Source: Bacteroidota bacterium
GTDB lineage: Bacteria; Bacteroidota; Bacteroidia; AKYH767-A; 2013-40CM-41-45
Direction of reading: 5' to 3'
Assembly: GCA_016720935.1 (NCBI GenBank)
Contig: JADKJP010000007.1
Span: forward strand, 248,001 to 312,000
Length of the DNA stretch: 64,000 nucleotides
Shown: one piece after another, positions 8,604-17,678 of the stretch
Position numbering within the stretch: position 1 is the stretch's first letter
Layout: each line of letters opens with the position of its first letter
Translations under genes and position numbers: made by a program
The notes under the pieces: model-generated
The model's input: only the letters and a program-made list of their open reading frames with translations
What the model was told of the DNA's origin: nothing
Database searches by the model: none

Positions 8604-9173
8604 TTAATTACCCAGCAATTTCCGGGCTTCCGACTTTAAGAAATCAATCGCCTTTTGTGTGGGAAGCATTTCGGTCTTTAAGACCTGCTCGAAAATCTGT
8701 GTACTCATTTGAATACCCGTACCATTCATCCCCACCTGGTTGAATGCATTATTGACAATACGAATCATGTCTTCTTTCGCGCTCTTCACTTCCTCCCAGC
8801 TTTGTTCTGAAACATAAATCTGTTGAGATAAATTATGTTCGAATTCCGCTCGTATCGTGGCTACCAGATCCGATTGCAATTGTCCTGCCGTCATGCCACC
8901 ACGATGAACACGAACGAGAATGCTGTTCGGATTGATTCTTTCCAGAAAAAGCACAAGTCTTTCATAAGCCTGTAACTTCAGAGGAGTCCCGTCTTTCTGG
9001 CGAACAGCCTTTTCATCCATAGACCGGATTTGCATGTCCCTGTCAAGAAATTTTCTGACGGTCAGCAAATAAGTGTCAAGAGATCTTTTTACAACAAGAA
9101 ACATGGCCATCAGTACCAGGAAAGCCGGTACAAAATACAGGAGAATGTCGGTGTAATCTTTGGTTTGATTCAT
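8604..9173 (-). CDS. Conserved Bacteroidota membrane-anchored protein of unknown function
   Basis: 189 residues with one N-terminal transmembrane segment (~8-28, DILLYFVPAFLVLMAMFLVV). A soluble domain follows that contains LKLQAYERLVLFLERI and EFEHNLSQQIYVSEQSWEEV. I recognise the sequence style as a widespread uncharacterised Bacteroidota family (DUF7935-like), but I cannot confirm the accession. It sits between the mutase (41 bases downstream) and the nucleotidyltransferase gene (11 bases upstream) on the same strand, so the three are probably cotranscribed. No catalytic motif is obvious. Confidence 0.75.
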   Translation of the reverse strand: MNQTKDYTDILLYFVPAFLVLMAMFLVVKRSLDTYLLTVRKFLDRDMQIRSMDEKAVRQKDGTPLKLQAYERLVLFLERINPNSILVRVHRGGMTAGQLQSDLVATIRAEFEHNLSQQIYVSEQSWEEVKSAKEDMIRIVNNAFNQVGMNGTGIQMSTQIFEQVLKTEMLPTQKAIDFLKSEARKLLGN

Positions 9174-9184
9174 GGATAGTTTAT

Positions 9185-10375
9185 TTACCAGGCTCGGTAT
9201 TTTGTTGTGAAATCAAATAAGTGTTTCAGTATTTTTTGTTCAGCAGCGTTGAATTCCATCTTTCTTCTTTCATACACTCGTTGCGCTACTTCTACGGCTT
9301 CTTCTATTCTGTAGGTTTTAAATCCTTCCGAACCGCCCCAGGAAAAGGAAGGTACAAATTTTGGCGGAAATCCATTGCCATAAATATTGGCACTTACTCC
9401 AACGACAGTTCCGGTATTGAACATGGTATTGATACTGCATTTCGAATGATCTCCCATGATCAGCCCACAGAACTGCAAACCGGTATTTATAAATTGCTCT
9501 TCTTTGTAACTCCAGACTTTTACTTTCGAATAATTATTTTTCAGATTTGAATTATTGCTATCAGCTCCAAGATTGCACCACTCACCCAATACTGAATTTC
9601 CAAGGAAGCCGTCATGTCCTTTGTTGGAATAACCAAGAATCACAGAATTACTAATTTCTCCACCAACTCTGCATTCAGGTCCGATGGTGGTGGCACCATA
9701 AATTTTAGCACCCATTTTCACCTGCGCGTGTTCTCCAAGGGAGAATGGCCCCCGAATCATGGCGCCTTCCATCACTTCAGAATCTTTTGCGAGATAGATC
9801 GGTCCTGTAGAGGCATTCAATATCGCGCATTCCACTTTAACGCCTTCTTCCAGGAAAATATTTTCCGGCTGAATGCACTTGTTCGAAACCGGAATAGGTT
9901 GTGATTTACGGCCGGCCGTAAGAAATGCGAAATCATCAGCAATAGCTTGCTCATTCCGTGCAAACAAATCCCAGCTGTATTCAATTTTATTGACCTTCTC
10001 AGGATAATTGATTGTCTCAGCTGCGGGAAGCTTAGCGCTCTTTTCAAATCCTTCCAATGCAGTTCCAGCAACCCTTTGTGCAAGGATAATTTCCCCCGAC
10101 ATGAGCCTGCTGCCTGTTTTCAGGTCGCGTATGCCGGCCACCAAATTTTTATCCGGTAGTATAGAGCCGTTGATAAAGAGATTATCCTCTCCAAGATTCA
10201 TTGGAAACTTTTCACGGAGATAATCTTGGGTTACAAAAGAACCTTTCAGGTTCAATTGCTTTTCCCATTTATCCCGAATAGTCAGAATTCCAACACGCAG
10301 TTCGCAAACCGGTCTTGTATAGGTTAATGGTAATAAATTTTCTCTGGTCTGGTCGTCAAAAAAGATAAGGTTCAT
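9185..10375 (-). CDS. GlmU-family sugar nucleotidyltransferase-like protein with hexapeptide C-terminal domain
   Basis: A 396-residue protein. It begins with MNLIFFDDQTRENLLPLTYTR, the N-terminus of a Bacteroidota family often annotated as GlmU family or putative sugar nucleotidyl transferase. From residue ~200 onward there are hexapeptide repeats of a left-handed beta-helix (VECAILNASTGPIYLAKDSEV, GAMIRGPFSLGEHAQVKMGAKI). The usual G-x-G-T-R-M pyrophosphorylase loop is not visible, so the nucleotidyltransferase reaction is uncertain. The start at 10375 is preferred because the longer frame would run through the terminator at 10431-10459. It probably shares an operon with the two genes that follow leftwards. 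Confidence 0.8.
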   Translation of the reverse strand: MNLIFFDDQTRENLLPLTYTRPVCELRVGILTIRDKWEKQLNLKGSFVTQDYLREKFPMNLGEDNLFINGSILPDKNLVAGIRDLKTGSRLMSGEIILAQRVAGTALEGFEKSAKLPAAETINYPEKVNKIEYSWDLFARNEQAIADDFAFLTAGRKSQPIPVSNKCIQPENIFLEEGVKVECAILNASTGPIYLAKDSEVMEGAMIRGPFSLGEHAQVKMGAKIYGATTIGPECRVGGEISNSVILGYSNKGHDGFLGNSVLGEWCNLGADSNNSNLKNNYSKVKVWSYKEEQFINTGLQFCGLIMGDHSKCSINTMFNTGTVVGVSANIYGNGFPPKFVPSFSWGGSEGFKTYRIEEAVEVAQRVYERRKMEFNAAEQKILKHLFDFTTKYRAW

Positions 10376-10430
10376 TCCGTCTGGCTTGATTGAGCGATCA
10401 AAATTAAAAATAAGCAGGGTATGAAAAAGA

Positions 10431-10459
10431 AAAAGTCCTCCGGGTTTTGGAGGACTTTT
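10431..10459 (-). terminator. Intrinsic terminator of rpmE2
   Basis: The perfect inverted repeat AAAAGTCCTCC / GGAGGACTTTT is followed on the minus strand by TTTTTCTTTTTC. It separates the L31 gene from the next leftward gene. Confidence 0.85.
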
Positions 10460-10478
10460 CAATCTTTATCAAGGTTCT

Positions 10479-10742
10479 TTATTTCGTTACTTCTTTCTTC
10501 TTAGCGTAACGTGTACGGAACTTATCTACACGACCGGCAGTATCCAGAAGTTTCATCTTGCCTGTATAGAAAGGATGAGACATATGGCTGATTTCGAGCT
10601 TCACAAGTGGATATTCTTTGCCATCGGTCCATTTTACTGTATCTTTCGTTTCGATGGTTGAACGGGTCATAAAGGAATAATCGCAGGAGATATCCTTAAA
10701 TACGACCATTCTATAGTTCTGGGGATGAATGTCTTTCTTCAT
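10479..10742 (-). CDS. rpmE2: 50S ribosomal protein L31 type B
   Basis: 87 residues beginning MKKDIHPQNYRMVVFKD, with ISHMSHPFYTGKMK in the second half. It lacks the CxxC zinc motif of the classical L31, as expected for the zinc-independent type B paralogue. The ATG at 10742 is chosen; the frame can be extended by three codons to a TTG, but type B proteins start at M(K/R)KDIHP. A full promoter and a terminator bracket it, so it is likely monocistronic. Confidence 0.95.
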   Translation of the reverse strand: MKKDIHPQNYRMVVFKDISCDYSFMTRSTIETKDTVKWTDGKEYPLVKLEISHMSHPFYTGKMKLLDTAGRVDKFRTRYAKKKEVTK

Positions 10743-10762
10743 TATCTTCAAAATTGAGGCTG

Positions 10763-10793
10763 CAAATTTAAGCTTTTTCTATAAATAATCAAA
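10763..10793 (-). promoter_or_regulatory. rpmE2 promoter (TTTG, 19-base spacer, TAAATTTG)
   Basis: On the minus strand -33 TTTG (10790-10793) and -7 TAAATTTG (10763-10770) are separated by 19 bases, a complete match to the Bacteroidota consensus. The -7 end lies 20 bases upstream of the start codon. Confidence 0.7.
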
Positions 10794-11255
10794 TCTTCTG
10801 TGAAAAAAATTGGAAAAACTTGTTAAAAAGAGAAAAATATGAGCTTTTTCTCTATTTCGATCAATCCATATGTGGATCCGATTCCAATGGGACTCCGGAT
10901 TGCTCCCGCTACCATGTTTTTAGGCACAATCACCATTTAGAGTCAACTGCCTGCTTCCAGTGCTTGACAACCATCAAATATGGAACTATCTTGTCGGCTC
11001 ATCAGAAACGTTATTAAGGGCTGCAAAGGTTCTCCCCCTGAAAAACATTTCTTAAATTTGGGATTCAAAGCGAATTCTATTTGGTACTTCTCCTAACCAC
11101 ATCGGTTTGGTTGTGCTGATGTATTTTGCCAGAACAGGCCTCACCTGAAGACCAACCTCTAATCTGAAAAAGAAGAAGTAAAAATTAGCTCAGACTATTA
11201 CTGAATTGAAATCCTAAACTCTCACCTACCCTCCTGTTCACCGGAGGTGTTTATT
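10794..11255. other. Intergenic region of ~460 bases without a supported gene
   Basis: Contains only short open frames (37-38 codons on either strand) with no recognisable domain or ribosome-binding site. At its right end GGAGG (11243-11247) lies 8 bases before the ATG of the DUF349 gene and sets that start. Confidence 0.5.
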
Positions 11256-12980
11256 ATGCATCCTGTATCCATGAAGGAAGAATTGATTATCAAGCTGGAA
11301 GAACTCACCAAAGAAACAGTTTCGGAAGAAACTTTTTCAAAGGCAGAGGAAATTAAAAATGATTATTTGCGCGAATGCGATCGCTTACACCAGGAACTGC
11401 AACAGCAATTCATCGCGGATGGCGGACTGGCAGATGATTTCGAACCGCCAAAAGACCCACTTGATAATCGCTTCAGTGAGTTGATGCATATTTTGAGCGA
11501 CCGCCAATCCAAATTCAGAAAAATGAAAGCGGATGAGGTGGATTCAAAATACAAAGAAAAAGAAGCTGTGATTGCCGAACTGGAAAAACTGATTTCCGAA
11601 GAAACCAATATCGGCAAAGCTTTCAATACATTCAAGGATCTGCAGAACCGCTGGAACGAAATTGGCAATGTCCCTACCCGGGATTACAAAAATCTGCAGA
11701 GCATTTATCATCGTCACGTGCACAACTTCTATTACAACATGAAGTTGAGCAAGGATCTGCGCGAACTTGATTTCAAAAGAAACTTCGAACACCGCACACA
11801 ACTGCTATCAAAAATTGAGTCTCTCCTGCCGATGGATTCCATCAAAGGAATAGAACGAATGATTAACCTCTACCGGATGGAATGGTCAGAACTCGGGCCT
11901 ACTTCTCCGGAAACAATTGAACCTCTCAGAAATAAATACCGTGAGCTCATTGGCCAGGTGTTTCAAAAAATCAGAGACTTCTACCAGGAACGCCAAAAAG
12001 AAGAACTCACCAATATTGAAGCGAAAAAAGCGCTGCTGATCAGAGCCCAGGGAATTGCCGAGGAGAATTTCGATACTCCAAAACAATGGCAAACCATGAC
12101 CGATACCTTCAATGGTATTTTTGAAGAATGGAAAAAACTTGGTTATGGTCCAAAAAAAGAAAACGAACAGGTCTGGAACGAATTTCGCGCCGCTCTCAAT
12201 AAGTTCTATGGAAAGAAACGTGAATTCTTTGGCGACCTGAAGAAAACTCACAAAACAAATAAAGACAAAAAAGTTGCTATCATCGAAAAAGCTGAAGCGA
12301 TCGCGAATGGTACACATGAAAGCTGGGATGAAGTGACAAAACAAGTCCTGCAACTTCAAAAAGACTGGAAAGAAGCTGGTCATATCGAACAATGGGAAGA
12401 AAATAAACTCTGGAAAAAGTTCAGGGAAGCCTGCGATAAATTCTTCAATAATAAAAGAGAACATTTCAGTTCAAGGGATACTGAACAGGCAGAAAATCTT
12501 GCCAAAAAAGAGGATCTGATCAAACGTATCGAAGCCTTCACTCCATCCGGAAAAACAGATGAGGATCTTCGACAGTTGCGTGACTTCGCCGCTGAATTCA
12601 AAAGTATCGAACATGTTCCAATCCGTGATAAAAACCGGATCTGGGACCGTTATAAAAAAGCTCTGGATTCAAAATACGACGCGATGAAACTGGAATCCTC
12701 CAATTTGCATCTGGAAAAATTCAGAAGCAATGTGGAAATGCTTTCTCAGTCAGAAGAAGCCGGAAATCTCCTGCGCAAAGAAAAGAGTATGATCAAAGAA
12801 AAGATCAACAAACTCCAGGCAACCATCAGTCAATACGAAAACAATCTTGGCTTCTTCCGCAATTCGAAAAATATGGGTGGACTACTCCAGGAAGTAGAAC
12901 AAAATCTGACCCGCGCGAAAGAAGAAATAGAAATGCTCAAGAAAAAATTAAAATTATTTTCAGACGCTAACCAGGGATAA
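11256..12980 (+). CDS. DUF349 domain-containing protein
   Basis: 574 residues, highly charged and predicted mostly helical, built from about five to six repeats of ~75 residues. Each repeat carries a W-x-x-(I/L)G-x-x-(P) core, for example LQNRWNEIGNVPTRDYKNL, EEWKKLGYGPKKENEQVWNEF and LQKDWKEAGHIEQWEENKLW. The last ~80 residues are coiled coil (KINKLQATISQYENNLGFF, EEIEMLKKKLKLF). DUF349 proteins are cytoplasmic and widespread in Bacteroidota and Actinobacteria; their function is unknown. A GGAGG sequence 8 bases before ATG 11256 supports this start over the GTG at 11247. Confidence 0.9.
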   Translation: MHPVSMKEELIIKLEELTKETVSEETFSKAEEIKNDYLRECDRLHQELQQQFIADGGLADDFEPPKDPLDNRFSELMHILSDRQSKFRKMKADEVDSKYKEKEAVIAELEKLISEETNIGKAFNTFKDLQNRWNEIGNVPTRDYKNLQSIYHRHVHNFYYNMKLSKDLRELDFKRNFEHRTQLLSKIESLLPMDSIKGIERMINLYRMEWSELGPTSPETIEPLRNKYRELIGQVFQKIRDFYQERQKEELTNIEAKKALLIRAQGIAEENFDTPKQWQTMTDTFNGIFEEWKKLGYGPKKENEQVWNEFRAALNKFYGKKREFFGDLKKTHKTNKDKKVAIIEKAEAIANGTHESWDEVTKQVLQLQKDWKEAGHIEQWEENKLWKKFREACDKFFNNKREHFSSRDTEQAENLAKKEDLIKRIEAFTPSGKTDEDLRQLRDFAAEFKSIEHVPIRDKNRIWDRYKKALDSKYDAMKLESSNLHLEKFRSNVEMLSQSEEAGNLLRKEKSMIKEKINKLQATISQYENNLGFFRNSKNMGGLLQEVEQNLTRAKEEIEMLKKKLKLFSDANQG

Positions 12981-13014
12981 ACTTCCTTGTTTGCCGATGA
13001 ATACTTACGGGTTG

Positions 13015-13058
13015 AATGAAAAAATACCCCGGGGAAATTTCCCGGGGTATTTTTTTTA
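13015..13058. terminator. Bidirectional terminator between convergent genes
   Basis: The perfect repeat AAAATACCCCGGG (13021-13033) / CCCGGGGTATTTT (13041-13053) with a 7-base loop has an A-run before it and a T-run after it. It therefore serves both the DUF349 gene (+) and the PKD gene (-). Confidence 0.88.
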
Positions 13059-13075
13059 TTGGAAAACAAACACAA

Positions 13076-15202
13076 CTATGGGAGGAAAAATATTTTCTGA
13101 GTTTTGACAAAACCATTTACGTCCAGACGAACAAAATAGATTCCGGGTGAAAGTGTTCTTGATCCTACTGTGTACGCATGATCACCGCTTTGCAAACTGC
13201 CCTTGTAAACTTTCTCAACAATATTTCCAAGAAGATCAACAACACTTAGATCCACTTCAGCCTGTTGAGAAATATCAAATTTAACCTGGGTATTTTCCTG
13301 GAACGGATTTGGAGAAGCTGTCATACTTCTGACTGGTGAATTGAGTTCTCCGATTCCATTGCTCAAACGATACGCATAAACCGGTTCGCAATTACAGAAT
13401 GTATCGATGCCGATTACTATGCAGGCACATACATTGTATGTTCCTGTATCTGCATATTGATGGATCGGGTTTAACGCACCCGTTGAATCATACGTACCAT
13501 CACCAAAATCCCAGAAGATCGCGGAAGGGTTGCCACAATTGGATTGCACCCAGAAATTCATATTCACACCAGTCTGATTCAACGAATCCGGATATGCACC
13601 GAATGAAGGGGCACATGGTGAAAGAGCAGTCACATTGTTGCAATAGGTACTGGTACATTGGTTAACAGAATCAACAATGGTCAGACATACACGGTAAGTT
13701 CCGGGAGCAGCATAAGTATAAACAGGATATTGAACATTAGAAGTACCGCCATCACCGAAATCCCAGAACCATGCGTTTACATTTCCCGGAGATTGATCAA
13801 AGAAGTATACGGTCTGGAAATTAATTGAATCAGTGATGCTGGTAAATTGTGCTGAACAACCCGCCTGAGTAACAACCACTGTATCACAAACTGAACTGGT
13901 ACACATAGAATCTGTGATGGAAAGACATACTAAATACATACCTGGAACCGTATACTGATGCATAACTGACTGGCCAGGATAACTGGTTGTAGTATTTCCA
14001 TCACCGAAATCCCATGATCCGATATGGTTATACGGAATACTGTTGTCCTGGAAGTAAACATCTGCTCCTACAATCTGAGCGGTAAAGGATGCCTGGCAAC
14101 TGGTAGTATTACCAACATAAACAGAATCGCAATAAGTAGCATTACAACCGGAAGAAGTTGAAATAGTCAGACAAATTGCATACACACCCACATTCGCGTA
14201 GGTATGTGTCGGATTTTGAAGGTTGGATGTTCCTCCGTCTCCAAAATCCCATGCCCAGGCGGTAATGGTGTTTGAAGAAGATGAATTATCCACAAAAATC
14301 ATCTGCAATGGATTTCCGGTACTTGCATAGAAATCTGCAGAACAGAAAGGACTGCGGATATCCACGCTGTAACAATATGTGTCAGTACATCCTGTTGAAC
14401 TGGTAATGGTCAGACAAACCTGGTAAATTCCAACTCCCGGGAATGTATGATTCGGGTTCTGCAAAGTGGATGTTGTACTGTCTCCAAAATCCCAGAACCA
14501 GGAAGTGATGTTTCCGGAACTTGTATAAGAAGAATCAGAAAAAACTGCATTCAACTGCCCTGGTATGTTATTGAAACCAAATCCTGCAATACAGAACTGT
14601 CCGGTTTGTACCTGAACATAGGTACAAGTGGTATTAGAACACATTCCTCCGGTAGTAGTAATGTTCAGACACACGTAATAAGTGCCCGTATTTGAATAGG
14701 TATGTGAAGGGTTCTGTGAAGTTGAAGACCCACCATCACCAAAATCCCAGGCCCATGAAGCAATTGCTGCGCTCCCGCCATTACTCAGATCCGTGAAATT
14801 AACCGTTCCACCACTAACTGAATAAGTAAAATTGGCTGAACATGGAACAACCGGCGGTCCGGCATAAACAGAATCACAATATGTTGCCGTGCAAGCAGGA
14901 TTAAATGTTACTGTAAGACAAACCAGATAGTAGCCTGTGGCAGTATAGGAATGCGATGGCGCTTGCAAATTCGAAGTTCCACCATCACCAAAATCCCAGG
15001 CCCAGCTCACCGCAGTTCCGCCGGAACTTGAATCAAAAAACTGAATAGAGTACCCGCTTGAATCAGGAAATCCAAAAAATGTTGTTCTGCATTGCGCATT
15101 AACCTTACTGAGATTACCAGCAAGAGTCAACAGCAGTAACAAAAGCCCAAAGTAAAGAACCCTTGGTCTGCTCGCTGTTGTGGGAGGTTGAATTGTTTTC
15201 AT
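13076..15202 (-). CDS. Secreted PKD-repeat protein with T9SS type A sorting domain
   Basis: 708 residues. An N-terminal signal sequence (hydrophobic LLLLLLTLAG, cleavage near VNA-QC) is followed by seven PKD domains of ~85 residues. Each domain has a (S/A/N)W-x-WDFGDG core and a closing HxY...G-x-Y-x-VCL. Cysteines recur at the start of each domain and in VCLT...C, suggesting disulfides. The C-terminal ~80 residues (ASPNPFQENTQVKFDIS ... GIYFVRLD) are a T9SS type A sorting domain that directs export across the outer membrane. It is probably a cell-surface adhesin or matrix protein. The repeats are near-identical in places, so recombination between them is possible. Confidence 0.93.
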   Translation of the reverse strand: MKTIQPPTTASRPRVLYFGLLLLLLTLAGNLSKVNAQCRTTFFGFPDSSGYSIQFFDSSSGGTAVSWAWDFGDGGTSNLQAPSHSYTATGYYLVCLTVTFNPACTATYCDSVYAGPPVVPCSANFTYSVSGGTVNFTDLSNGGSAAIASWAWDFGDGGSSTSQNPSHTYSNTGTYYVCLNITTTGGMCSNTTCTYVQVQTGQFCIAGFGFNNIPGQLNAVFSDSSYTSSGNITSWFWDFGDSTTSTLQNPNHTFPGVGIYQVCLTITSSTGCTDTYCYSVDIRSPFCSADFYASTGNPLQMIFVDNSSSSNTITAWAWDFGDGGTSNLQNPTHTYANVGVYAICLTISTSSGCNATYCDSVYVGNTTSCQASFTAQIVGADVYFQDNSIPYNHIGSWDFGDGNTTTSYPGQSVMHQYTVPGMYLVCLSITDSMCTSSVCDTVVVTQAGCSAQFTSITDSINFQTVYFFDQSPGNVNAWFWDFGDGGTSNVQYPVYTYAAPGTYRVCLTIVDSVNQCTSTYCNNVTALSPCAPSFGAYPDSLNQTGVNMNFWVQSNCGNPSAIFWDFGDGTYDSTGALNPIHQYADTGTYNVCACIVIGIDTFCNCEPVYAYRLSNGIGELNSPVRSMTASPNPFQENTQVKFDISQQAEVDLSVVDLLGNIVEKVYKGSLQSGDHAYTVGSRTLSPGIYFVRLDVNGFVKTQKIFFLP

Positions 15203-15231
15203 AGAAATTGGTTTTAATGATTATTTGATAC

Positions 15232-15239
15232 CAAAAGTA
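15232..15239 (-). promoter_or_regulatory. -7 element TACTTTTG of the PKD gene
   Basis: A match to TAnnTTTG on the minus strand, 29 bases upstream of the start codon. No -33 TTTG at standard spacing. Confidence 0.5.
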
Positions 15240-15415
15240 TGGTCAAGGTTAATTCTCTGAAACACCAAATACAGGATTTCTTACGTATATAAACGGTCAT
15301 ATAATTGTAATTTTGGTCATTTTTTAAGCAATTAATATGAATTTAGCATTACTTTTCTTACCTAAATTAATTGAATTCAAATAAGACTACAAATAGCTCG
15401 TTTCAAACGAAAATC

Positions 15416-15423
15416 TATCTTTG
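15416..15423 (+). promoter_or_regulatory. -7 element TATCTTTG of the beta-helix lipoprotein gene
   Basis: An exact TAnnTTTG match ends 7 bases before the ATG at 15431. The message would have almost no leader. It excludes the longer frame starting at 15371. Confidence 0.6.
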
Positions 15424-15430
15424 TGACCCT

Positions 15431-16948
15431 ATGAAAATTATCCTGCGACAAGTCCTCCATTTTGCATTAATACCCATCGCTGTATTTTTTATCCTCACTA
15501 TGGATTCTTGCAAAAAAGAAGAATTCAGCACTGACTCATCAGCCAAACTGGAATTTTCACAGGATACCGTAATCTTTGATACCGTATTCACACAGGTTGG
15601 CAGCGCAACTGAAGTCTTCACTGTCTACAATAGAAAAAATTCGCCGCTCAAAATCTCTTCCATCCGACTGGCGACCGGAATGAACTCTCCATACAGATTG
15701 AATGTGGATGGAGTTCCCGGCAAGTCATTTTCTGATGTTGAAATTGGCGCTGAAGACAGTCTGTTTATTTTTGTAGAAGTAACAATCGATCCAAATAATC
15801 AGAACACTCCACTGATTGTTACTGACTCAATCCTTTTTGAAACCAATGGGAATCTACAAGATATTGATCTTGTCGCATGGGGACAAGACGCCTACTTTCA
15901 TCGCTCTCCCTCGAATAGTGGTTCATTATTTTTTCTTCCCTGCAATGATGTCTGGAATAACGACAAGCCTCATGTAATCTATGGATATGCCCTTGTTGAT
16001 TCAGGCTGTGCGCTTACGATTAATGCCGGCACCAGAGTACACAGCCATCCCGGCTCAGGGATTATCGTGCTATCGGCAGGCACACTTAAGGTAAACGGTA
16101 CACTCACTGATCCTGTTACTTTTCAGGGCGACAGGCTTGGTGAAGAATTCAAAGATGTCCCCGGACAATGGGACCGGATTTATTTATCCAACATCACACG
16201 TTCCAATCTTTTAAATGGCACTTCAGAAATTGGACCCGGAAGCAGAAATTCTGAGATCAAATACGCCATCATCAAGAATGGAAACATCGGTTTGCATGTT
16301 GATACTGTCTTCGCCTCAACAGGCGAAACGACCTTGCGTATAGAAAATACAATTGTGAAAAATATGGCCGGAAACGGTTTGTATTTCCGTGGCGCCGTGA
16401 TCAAAGCATTCAATTGTGTGTTCGCGAACTGTGGTTATCAGACTGCGGCGATTTTGTATGGAGGAAATTATGATTTCTACCATTGCACATTCGCAAATTT
16501 CTGGACAGGCAGCAATCGTCAGGATCCGGCCGTTTTGCTCAACAATTATTTCGGAGTGAATGTGCGTCAACTGAATGCGACATTTTACAATTCGATTATC
16601 TATGGAAATCTCGACAATGAAATCGGGCTTGACTCCTTTCCGAACGCTGCTCCGGGCCGATTCAACTTTCGCTTTGATCATGTTATGTTGAAAGTTGAAA
16701 ATAGTTTCCCGATCGGAAACCCCGCGAATTACAATGCAATCCTCGCAGGATCTTCAATAGATCCAAAATTCAAAGACATCGATAACAATATCTATGAAAT
16801 CGATTCAACATCTGTCGCTGTTGACGCCGGTAATGCGGCTTTTGTGAATGCTGATCCGGTACTGAATTTTGATCTCAAAGGAAATCCAAGACCGGTAAGC
16901 ATCATTCCTCCCCCACTTCCTGACCTGGGAGCATACGAGAGAAGATAA
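15431..16948 (+). CDS. Lipoprotein with right-handed beta-helix repeats
   Basis: 505 residues with a lipoprotein signal peptide ending TMDSC, so C27 would be lipidated. An Ig-like/choice-of-anchor region (LEFSQDTVIFDTVFTQVGSATEVFTVYN) precedes a parallel beta-helix (residues ~200-450; repeated NGLYFRGAVIKAFNCVFANC-like rungs). The C-terminus GNPRPVSIIPPPLPDLGAYER is a common ending in Bacteroidota beta-helix surface proteins. It is likely attached to the outer membrane; any enzymatic activity is unknown. The start at 15431 follows the promoter position and the signal peptide. The WbqC-like gene begins 6 bases after its stop. Confidence 0.85.
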   Translation: MKIILRQVLHFALIPIAVFFILTMDSCKKEEFSTDSSAKLEFSQDTVIFDTVFTQVGSATEVFTVYNRKNSPLKISSIRLATGMNSPYRLNVDGVPGKSFSDVEIGAEDSLFIFVEVTIDPNNQNTPLIVTDSILFETNGNLQDIDLVAWGQDAYFHRSPSNSGSLFFLPCNDVWNNDKPHVIYGYALVDSGCALTINAGTRVHSHPGSGIIVLSAGTLKVNGTLTDPVTFQGDRLGEEFKDVPGQWDRIYLSNITRSNLLNGTSEIGPGSRNSEIKYAIIKNGNIGLHVDTVFASTGETTLRIENTIVKNMAGNGLYFRGAVIKAFNCVFANCGYQTAAILYGGNYDFYHCTFANFWTGSNRQDPAVLLNNYFGVNVRQLNATFYNSIIYGNLDNEIGLDSFPNAAPGRFNFRFDHVMLKVENSFPIGNPANYNAILAGSSIDPKFKDIDNNIYEIDSTSVAVDAGNAAFVNADPVLNFDLKGNPRPVSIIPPPLPDLGAYERR

Positions 16949-16954
16949 AATTTC

Positions 16955-17551
16955 ATGTCCGCACGTTCTGTTTTTTCCACCGCCTACTTCCCTCCTGTTT
17001 CTTATGTATTGCAATGCATTTCTGCAGGAGAGATACGGATTGATCACAATGAACATTTCATAAAACAAACGTACAGGAACCGTTGTCATATTTACAATTC
17101 GAACGGATTGCTGCCCCTCATCATTCCTGTTGAACATGCCGATCTTCACAAGAAACCTATCCGGGATGTGAAAATTTCATTCGGGGCCGACTGGAAAAAA
17201 AATCATTGGAGAGCGATTTGCTCAGCATATCGAAATGCGCCATTTTTCGAATTCCTGGAAGATGAATTTTCAAATGCATTTCATGCCGAAAAAACTTTTC
17301 TTGTCGACTTTAATACACATCTGCTCGAAAAATTATTTTCTATTTCCAAATTGCAATTGAAAATTGAATTCAGTGATTTCTATGAGAAAAAAATAACTGA
17401 CTGTCAGGATCTGAGAAACACTTTTCATCCTAAAAAACATAGTCAATTTTCAACACCCGTTTACCACCAGGTCTTTGCCGACAAACACGGCTTCCTTCCT
17501 GACCTTAGTTGCATTGACTTTCTTGCTAACGAAGGTTCATTCAGAATCTAG
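16955..17551 (+). CDS. WbqC-like family protein
   Basis: 198 residues matching the WbqC-like family. The N-terminus has STAYFPPVSYVLQCISAGEIRIDHNEHFIKQTYRNR, and the segments LLPLIIPV and KPIRDVKISFGADWKKNHWRAICSAYRNAPFFE follow. Family members are often linked to polysaccharide biosynthesis, but the reaction is not established and no sugar genes are next to it. It starts 6 bases after the lipoprotein stop, so cotranscription is likely. Confidence 0.87.
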   Translation: MSARSVFSTAYFPPVSYVLQCISAGEIRIDHNEHFIKQTYRNRCHIYNSNGLLPLIIPVEHADLHKKPIRDVKISFGADWKKNHWRAICSAYRNAPFFEFLEDEFSNAFHAEKTFLVDFNTHLLEKLFSISKLQLKIEFSDFYEKKITDCQDLRNTFHPKKHSQFSTPVYHQVFADKHGFLPDLSCIDFLANEGSFRI

Positions 17552-17601
17552 TACTTTTTTTGTTTTCATTCACAGCACCCGGCTCTGTCAATGTGTGAAG
17601 G

Positions 17602-17635
17602 AACAATCTTTTGACACAAAGGTTAAAAGATTGTT
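17602..17635. terminator. Hairpin between convergent WbqC-like and pfkA genes
   Basis: AACAATCTTTTGAC (17602-17615) and GTTAAAAGATTGTT (17622-17635) form a 14-bp stem with one G-T wobble and a 6-base loop. There is no long T-run, so termination efficiency is uncertain. Confidence 0.5.
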
Positions 17636-17678
17636 TATGCAAAATTCAGGAAAATTCTTTTTGAGCAATTTCTGCTAC

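Noticed and set aside
10820..11017. Short frames in the 10794-11255 gap
   Set aside because: 37-65 codons, no recognisable product, no conserved start signals; treated as noncoding.
11886..12464. 192-codon open frame antisense to the DUF349 gene
   Set aside because: Rich in Phe and Ile because it mirrors Lys/Glu-rich coding sequence; no domain, no ribosome-binding site, and the sense gene is convincing.
13076..15202. CRISPR-like or satellite DNA in the PKD gene
   Set aside because: The periodicity (~255 bases) is explained by seven coding PKD repeats of divergent sequence with an intact frame.
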